Origin: Copromyces sp. CBS 386.78
Lineage: Eukaryota > Ascomycota > Sordariomycetes > Sordariales > Sordariaceae
Assembly (NCBI GenBank): GCA_030685235.1
Contig: MU839095.1
Location: 186,001 to 250,000, forward strand
DNA: 64,000 nucleotides
Direction: 5' to 3'
Made by a program: the position numbers and the translations under genes. Below, one piece after another: positions 57,743 to 64,000 of this stretch. A model generated the notes under the pieces. The model was not told the DNA's origin, did not search any database, and saw only the letters and a list, made by a program, of their open reading frames with translations. How positions within the stretch are numbered: position 1 is the stretch's first letter; every line of letters starts with the position of its first letter.

Positions 57743-59554
57743 TTAACGAACGAGCAACTGTCGACTGACCACTGGTACGATTTTATCGTCATCCAGGGTG
57801 CACCTCCACGTCCCGTCTCCCCGTTCCTCCTTGTGATCCGTATAAGTATCGAGTGCCATATTTACCAGCGACTCGGCATTCTTGCGAAGATCTTCCAGCT
57901 CTTCCAGGCTGCTTCTAGTTTTGGCAGCGACATTGTTCGACAGGCGATATGCCGCAAACACAACTCCGTGGTTCTTCACGCTGCTAGTGCTTGCTTTCTC
58001 ACCAAGCACGCTGAAAGGCCTCGGGGGAGTGTAGCCAGTGTAAAATGAGCAGTTATAACCCATAGCAAAATCATTCTCAGCCACATCGTCGTTGCGGTAT
58101 TCCAGCCACTTATCATACCCAAGAATCTTCCGGTGGGCTGGTGCTGAGATGCGAAATGGGTTCGTGAGAGAGTGTAGTCCGTACGCCGCCAACAAACGAC
58201 CAGTCATAGGTCGATAATCATGAGCTAGCGGAAACGGCAGTCCAGTGTTGTCATCTGTCGACATGGCGGAAAACGATGCGCTGGGGGATGAAGGGGAGTT
58301 GAGAAGTGTTGTTGATGTCGAAAGCGATGACATGGATGACCTCTTTGAGAAAGCGTTCGACTGGCTGCTGCCATTTTGACTGGGCCACAGGTTGACCACA
58401 TAAACGAGGTCAAAGTGATATTTCGACGCAATCCGAGCTGCTTCAAAGGCTGCCATAGTAGCAGGCTTGCTGGCCAGGGGCGGAGAAAGTGTCAGCATGG
58501 GGTGATTTTCGCTCGCCACGTGCGCAGAGAAAATTGAGCCGAGACGTTTCAGCGGCAGATCGCAGCTTGATGGCTGTGGAGATGTCATATAACTTGTTTG
58601 TGACAGTGACTGCTCGTTGGTAAGGTCATCAGCGATATCATCATCGCTGAGGGTCAAAAAGTCATTGAAGCTGGGCTCCCGAAGAATGGTGTTGACCCTA
58701 ATGGACGGGATTGACCTTGCTGTGCTGAGCCTGCTGGCCGGAGTCCTCAACTCCAAGATGGGCTTTTTGCGGGCAGGAGTAACAGTCCGGCTACGAAGGC
58801 TCCCCGACTGTGACGAAGTAATCTCATGTAGCTCGTTTGGTTCTGGTGCAGGGAGCGGGATAAGTCTTGGAGAGGCAGCCGGAGTAAGTTGCCCGTGCGA
58901 AAGAGACGTCGACCACAGGGAGAGCATTGAATCAAAAGATTTATCTTGCTGCGCGGACGGCGGAGGGGTTTGGAGATGTGTGTGGATGTGTAGGTCAGGG
59001 TTGCGTTTCCTGCGTGGCTGCGCTCTCGGGGAAATCGATATGGAAGTCGAGCGAGAAGGTGACTTGTGACCAGACCTTGAGCGGCGCATAGATAAAGCAG
59101 ATAGCTCATCATGGCTTCTTGTCGAGTGACCTGAAAAGCTAAACTCGAGAAGTTCGGCTAAAGAGGCGTCCTTTTGTCTGCTGACCAGAGAAGAAGACCG
59201 CTGAGGTACCGAAGGGCCCTCAGTGCGACGCCTGGGAGTGAAGCCCGTTCTGGATCCATGCTCGAAAGTCGAAAAAGACGCACTATGGGGATCACTTGGG
59301 GAGTCGGGGAGGCTCTTTGTGCGTCGGGCACATTGGGACATCAATGTCACCTCCTCCCTGGCCAGCATGCGAGTTGAGGTCGGCCTGATGAAGGATGGCG
59401 TTGGAAATTGTTGGATAGTTGGAGCTGACGCCGAGTGCGAAAGCGATCCACTCTCGATTACCGCCGATTTCCGCGGCGACAGCTTCCTCTTTCTGTGGAA
59501 AAATCTCTCCAACTTGTCCAGCCTCTTCTCGAGGCGGTCGATTCCCATCGCCAT
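57743..59554 (-). CDS. serine-rich protein of unknown function
   Basis: Single open frame of 603 codons from the ATG at 59554-59552 (MAMGIDRLEKRLDKLERFFHR). I do not recognise the family. The N-terminus can form a short charged coiled coil; residues ~25-360 are Ser/Thr/Pro/Arg-rich and probably disordered, with many SP sites. The C-terminal ~220 residues look folded: FEAARIASKYHFDLVYVVNL, then a Ser-rich insert, then DYRPMTGRLLAAYGLHSLTN, LEYRNDDVAENDFAMGY and NHGVVFAAYRLSN. That pattern of alternating strands loosely recalls GAF/PAS-type sensory folds, but this is only an impression. The frame is open upstream to 59722 by non-ATG codons. A small 3' exon cannot be excluded because a possible donor lies near the stop. 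Confidence 0.75.
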   Translation of the reverse strand: MAMGIDRLEKRLDKLERFFHRKRKLSPRKSAVIESGSLSHSASAPTIQQFPTPSFIRPTSTRMLAREEVTLMSQCARRTKSLPDSPSDPHSASFSTFEHGSRTGFTPRRRTEGPSVPQRSSSLVSRQKDASLAELLEFSFSGHSTRSHDELSALSMRRSRSGHKSPSRSTSISISPRAQPRRKRNPDLHIHTHLQTPPPSAQQDKSFDSMLSLWSTSLSHGQLTPAASPRLIPLPAPEPNELHEITSSQSGSLRSRTVTPARKKPILELRTPASRLSTARSIPSIRVNTILREPSFNDFLTLSDDDIADDLTNEQSLSQTSYMTSPQPSSCDLPLKRLGSIFSAHVASENHPMLTLSPPLASKPATMAAFEAARIASKYHFDLVYVVNLWPSQNGSSQSNAFSKRSSMSSLSTSTTLLNSPSSPSASFSAMSTDDNTGLPFPLAHDYRPMTGRLLAAYGLHSLTNPFRISAPAHRKILGYDKWLEYRNDDVAENDFAMGYNCSFYTGYTPPRPFSVLGEKASTSSVKNHGVVFAAYRLSNNVAAKTRSSLEELEDLRKNAESLVNMALDTYTDHKEERGDGTWRCTLDDDKIVPVVSRQLLVR

Positions 59555-60894
59555 TGTGCTAATTGTGTTGGTAGATGATATGGCAAGGTGATAACGGTCA
59601 ATCCGAGGTCGCCCCGGGGTAGGCAACGGTGCGCACCGGCAAGGAAGAGGTTGTTTTGGATTAGCTTCTTCTGCCAGGAACCGAGTAGCTAAGGGAAGGT
59701 TTCTGGAGGTGTTCGGGTTCAAGTTCGGGATGGTGAATAAAACTTTCCACGGAAAGACACGGAAGAATTTGCAAGGAGGGGTGGGTTTTGTGCGAGACTG
59801 AAGGGTCTATTGCTGGTTTGAGATCTTTGTGAACGGCAGGTGAGCGCGGATGAAATGTTACTGAGACGGAGGCCTGGTGGTCGAGTGGCGGTAGTACGGT
59901 GTTGCGGATTTGGTGTGGATGGTCATTCCGGTTTGGTATGACGGTGATCGTACAACGACTTGGAAGTGTAGTGTTTCGATTACACCACAGGAATAGGAAA
60001 GCAGCGGCGGTTTTGCTTGTTGTCCGCCTAGAGGTAGGAGGCAGCTGTGTTGCCCGGCAGTTGAGACAGACTGGAAAGAAAGTCAGGTTGGTCTTAGACT
60101 TGTTGTGTTCCCCAGATGACGCTGAACTTGCTTCTCCGTTCGAGCAGCAGAGTCAACCCCGTGAGAGGCCGGGTAGAAGGGGAGGCGAGGTCATATAAGG
60201 CGTTGGCTCAGAACCAGAATGGAGAAAAAGAAAACCATCAGGTCCAAGGGTTTCCCTTTGCGCGCAAAGTGAGTGCGTTAGAGCATCTAAAGAAGAAAAT
60301 ATGGCCAAGTGAAAGAGGAGGGAGGAGGGGCCGGTTACTGAGCAAGGGATATAACAAGGGAAAGTGCGACTCAACATCACATCCCACATCACTTTGGGAT
60401 GTAAGGAAGTTACCCACTCACACTGTAAAACAGGGAAAGAGGGACGGAAAAAAAGTAAAGGAAGGAGGTGATAGTGTATGATAGTGTTATGACTCTTAAG
60501 GCCATAACAGCTTGAAAACAGGGAGAGACGAATCAAACACACCAAACATCGCGTGCATTTGCTCTTGGTGTAATTGAGAACCGGACCAATGTCATGGGGC
60601 ATAGCTGGGAGGTAAGCAATACGAAAAAGAAAACCTTGCCCATGGAGCCACTGGGAATCGAAGTCAACCAAACGGAACGCTCGCCATTGTGACTTCCCAC
60701 CTTGTTTACTCCCGCAGCCATCGTTGCTTTTTCCACGGTGAAATGGGAGCTAATATCAGAACATCACGATGCCAAGACGATGAGATCCCAAGAGGCGTCC
60801 GGGAAGGAGACCCCAGGAGAGCCTGTTGATTTTCTGGGACTGCCTGGGAACAGGGTAAAGAGGGGGCAAAGGAAGAGGAAAAAACAGAATAAAG

Positions 60895-60925
<31 letters not shown>
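60895..60925 (+). repeat. A31 homopolymer
   Basis: Thirty-one consecutive A, preceded by an A-rich purine stretch from about 60,855. It is the longest homopolymer in the window. It could be a relic poly(A) tail of a retroposed sequence or simple slippage; no retroposed gene is visible next to it. Confidence 0.9.
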
Positions 60926-60927
<2 letters not shown>

Positions 60928-62187
60928 GGGCTTTGGGGACAAACGACGACGGGGGTGCAATCCATACCGTCCGTCCACTTGCTCATATGTCCGTAGTTGT
61001 ACGTAACTAAGTGTAGCATTAAGGCTAGACTCGGCTTGTTCAGAAAATCAAACTTCGATAGAGCAAACTTTGCCCATTTTTAGGACATCGCTCACAACCA
61101 TCGACGACAGGATGGATGGTGAGTTGGTGATGGGAAAGCCTGGCATCCCTGCACCTGTTCTCCCTGCCAGTGGCTCCCTCTTATCCTCGAAGTAGATCAT
61201 GAAAGCCCTCATATGTGGTTCCTCATACTTATCATCGACACAAGGTTTCAGTGAAGAGAACTGAAAACACAAGGTTGGAAGCTCGAGTTCTCGTGTCTGC
61301 GCGTCTGGTCTGACAACTTGTCGGGGTTCGAAACTTGGGCGCATCGCGAGTGGAGTGCTCAGTGCCGCAGCTCGTAAGAAAACAACGGCGGGTGTATCGC
61401 GACTCAATCTGGCCTCCGAATCTATGCCAGAGCAATGTTGAAGCGAAGGGAAATCGCCCAACTCGAATGTTGGTCGGGAGTTGGTTCGGGTATGCGAGGT
61501 CAATGAGGTGAGGTTGGATTGTTCGTTCCGGAGCAATCCTCCATTCTCCAAAGGCCAAGTGCACGGGCCAACAATCCAGGCGTACGGCGTAACAATGGAC
61601 CTGAACGACGACAGTTATGGTAGCGGGATGAGAGACCCCTGTCATTTGGGATCCTTCGCGTACTCTAGTTAAGGAACAGCTCGAAGCGAAAGCTGAGAGG
61701 CTGTGATGCTTGCCTCACATCTCTCCATTGGATGCTGTTCTCTCGAGCTTCAACATGTCGCATATCGAATTCACAACGGGAGCAGATGGGGTGGCCCGTG
61801 CCTACCTCGCAAAGAGAAACGGCCCACCGAGAAGACTGGAAATTGAGGTGACTCTCTGCTGAGTTTCGCCGTTATGTGTCTCAAAATGGTAGCATATTTC
61901 CCGTAAAAAAACACGTTTGGTCTCCTACGGTCATCTTATTTCAGAGAGCTTGCACGGGTTCCATGCCTCACAGAATTCACCATGAATGTGGTATCCCCTA
62001 CTCTACCCCGCACTGTAACAACTGAACTCCACCCTGATCCGCGGCCCTGGCAGGCTGTGCTGTTGCCTCCACTTGCCCGGCATGGACACAGCCAATCCAG
62101 ATGGGGGCCGGTTGGTTACTCGCATTTTGGCAGACAATGGCAACCACATTCGACTTTGAGTCCTGTCAACCGGGGAAGTCATCATGT

Positions 62188-62393
62188 CTTTAGCGGTGAA
62201 AATGTATCCTTTTTGCCAAGAAAACCCCTCTACTTCCAATACTTGGTGGCCTTCCAAAATTTCACCAAGCGCGCGCAAAAACTAGCCAAACCCAGGTATC
62301 TACGTGGCCAAGAAGTATCTGTGGATAAAAATAACGCTAACCGATTGGGCAAAAGACGGTCTTGGCAAAAAGGATACATTTTCACCGCTAAAG
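62188..62393. repeat. 206-bp fold-back element with perfect 34-bp inverted arms
   Basis: The left arm is 62188-62221 (begins CTTTAGCGGTGAAAATG) and the right arm 62360-62393, its exact reverse complement over 34 bases. The 138-bp interior (62222-62359) has no coding potential. No target-site duplication is obvious at the edges (ATGT on the left, GGATG on the right). It resembles a miniature inverted-repeat or solo fold-back element, or the stem of a long hairpin RNA. Perfect arms suggest a recent origin or constraint. Confidence 0.85.
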
Positions 62394-64000
62394 GGATGGG
62401 ATCGTCCGTCTGAATCCATCCTCGATTCCCGCCAGTCAATTCTCCCTCGGGCCTTTTCATATGGCCTTTTGTTATGGTGGTTTTTGGTCCTTTACACAAC
62501 CCGGACCTCGGATGATGATAGGAATATGTTCATGGTGGTTACAAAGACTCGAATAACTATCACAATATTGCGGCGACTCACAGTTCCAATGCAAGCCTCT
62601 ACACCGAAGCAGGACCCTTTGCTCATCACGAATTCCTCCAAGTATCCAACGAACCCGAGTCTCTCTGAAATTTTTCACATCCCAGTCCGCATCCCAGGGA
62701 ACCGGAAATTCCTATTCGCCTTTACATCACTTTCAGGCGGGCTGAGGATCGACTGTGCATTAATCGGAAAACTATCTATCAAAAAGCAATGTTTGGACGT
62801 CAACACTCGAGCTCGAGCCTTGGTAACCTCTCACTTGTCTACAAACGAGTCCCAGGCTTGTGTGCTAGTTTTCCCGTTTGGCGCCACCCTCCTCTCATCC
62901 TTGAGCTCCTCATCCATCACCTTTCCGATATGACAGCTCCACGGGAGCTTGTTGGTGAACACCCCGGCTGCCCCGATCAGTCAGTTTCGCTCTCCCGCAT
63001 TGTAAGCATACTGTGATCTACCCAGGAAGCGGGGATGGACATGGGATTTCGGGTTTGCCTCCCCAGCTCATGCATTTTGACAAGTTCGATACCACACTCA
63101 CCATCACACACATCACGGCACTGAGCCACATCCGGTGCCGCCTTGGTTAACTTGGCTGGAAGATACCGGATTGCATCACATCCATCGTCGTCCGTTTCCC
63201 AAAGAGACACCCCAGGCTTTTGGCTCCTCCGTCAGACCCCTTCTCGTCTCAAGACCAACCTGGAACACTCAATCATCCAGGTCTCGGCCATGGCTCCTTC
63301 GCTCATTTCTGTCGAGATAGTCGTGTAACCCGATGTGTAACCATAATACAGGCCGGGGCCCTCAAGTTCTCGACCCATGGCGACACCAGGATGAAGGACG
63401 AGGAACACTACGTAGGTCCGGTACAGCTAGGTCAAGGTGTCAAACCAAACCCAGCATATGTACATGTATTCAACCCCGCGGCCCTTGGTCATTGTGGCAC
63501 GACCGTTGTGTATGCGTTCCTCTGTTCCTGCCAGTGTGGGAGTGGGAGTCATGACCCTTCCCGCCAAGCAAGTGGCCCCGATGCAGTTCATCTGATGGCT
63601 GGATTTCGCGACCGAAGCTAAAAACAGGAAACCAAACCACATTAGCCCCGAGGCAATCAAAACCGCTCGATCTAGAACGTTTTCTGCTTGTAGAACAGGA
63701 GACACTTCGCAGGACTGTCCTAGACAGACAGACCTAGGGAAGTTTGGTAAACGAGGAGGCACCCGAGCGTTACTGTCTCGGGTTTTCATACATGACCCAT
63801 CAAGAAAACGATCCTCGATCAGTCCTCTGGACAATCTAGTCTGTCTAGAGGAAGATGCTAGTGTGTACCATACACCTTGTTCATGAACGCCCAATGGGAC
63901 CATGTCTAGGTAAGCCTCATGGATGTTGCCCTTGGTGGTAGAGAGCGTGATAGGGTATTGGCAACCGGCCGGTACGGTACGACAGATAACCTTCATGTAA

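Larger units (their letters stand above)
59555..64000. other. 4.4-kb terminal region without a supported gene
   Basis: The left part is the upstream region of the Ser-rich protein gene. Beyond it I see a 31-A homopolymer, a fold-back element near 62.2-62.4 kb, and scattered frames of up to 189 codons (63996-63427, minus) with no recognisable motifs. The genes that flank this gap may lie outside the window. Confidence 0.5.

Noticed and set aside
61048..61551. Minus-strand open frame of 167 codons
   Set aside because: Begins with a non-ATG codon and resembles no family; composition like surrounding non-coding DNA.
63427..63996. Minus-strand open frame of 189 codons with an ATG and one hydrophobic stretch
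   Set aside because: No known motif, no supporting splice or codon pattern, and overlapping frames on the other strand. Possible but not supported.
1..64000. Dispersed 5S rRNA, snRNA or further tRNA genes
   Set aside because: I looked for 5S and U6 signature words and for T-arm consensus on both strands; only the tRNA-Gln fits. A covariance-model scan would settle this.
1..64000. Transposase, reverse transcriptase, CRISPR array or viral genes
   Set aside because: No frame shows the relevant motifs, and no regularly spaced repeat array is present.

Overview
The window is nuclear DNA of a filamentous ascomycete, very probably Neurospora (N. crassa or a close relative) or the sister genus Sordaria. 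The evidence is: a secreted pheromone precursor carrying copies of the Sordariales peptide [11 protein letters not shown]; many short spliceosomal introns (54-120 nt in most genes) with GTRNGT donors, CTAAC/CTGAC branch sites and CAG/TAG acceptors; large intergenic gaps; and genes scattered on both strands without operons. I rebuilt gene models by joining exons at visible splice sites and checking that frame and protein family agree. Coordinates in the CDS entries run from start codon to stop codon, introns included.

Layout. 1-9.2 kb, all minus strand: the N-terminal part of utp20 (cut by the window edge), a CWF19-like/Drn1 protein, and a Cdc25 phosphatase. 12.2-15.3 kb, plus: pol5. 16.1-16.8 kb, minus: the mitochondrial zinc-finger protein zim17, divergent from cul-3 (17.9-20.5 kb, plus). 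21.4-22.3 kb, minus: the pheromone precursor ccg-4. 26.2-27.3 kb, plus: a divergent Erg6-type methyltransferase. 28.0 kb, minus: an intron-containing tRNA-Gln(CTG). 28.8-30.2 kb, plus: an unrecognised Cys-motif protein. 31.1-32.1 kb, minus: a mitochondrial DUF1640 coiled-coil protein. 34.2-38.9 kb, minus: pyruvate carboxylase, built from 12 exons that include exons of only 8, 12, 13 and 21 nt. 43.2-45.6 kb, minus: the mitochondrial pyruvate carrier MPC1 and the splicing protein SmB, with rpl11 divergent from SmB (46.1-46.8 kb, plus). 48.2-53.4 kb, minus: clathrin heavy chain, divergent from nop2 (54.7-57.2 kb, plus). 57.7-59.6 kb, minus: a serine-rich protein of unknown function. 59.6-64 kb: no gene I can support, but a 206-bp fold-back sequence with perfect 34-bp arms.

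Functional themes. Four genes act in ribosome production (utp20, pol5, nop2, rpl11), two in cytosolic/mitochondrial pyruvate handling (pyruvate carboxylase, MPC1), two in mitochondrial biogenesis or membrane biology (zim17, DUF1640), two in RNA splicing or lariat turnover (SmB, CWF19-like), and three in cell cycle, protein turnover and traffic (cdc25, cul-3, clathrin). Nothing suggests a secondary-metabolite cluster, a transposon gene or a virus. The most unusual structures are the microexon series in pyruvate carboxylase, the irregular repeat set in the pheromone precursor, and the fold-back element near 62.2 kb.
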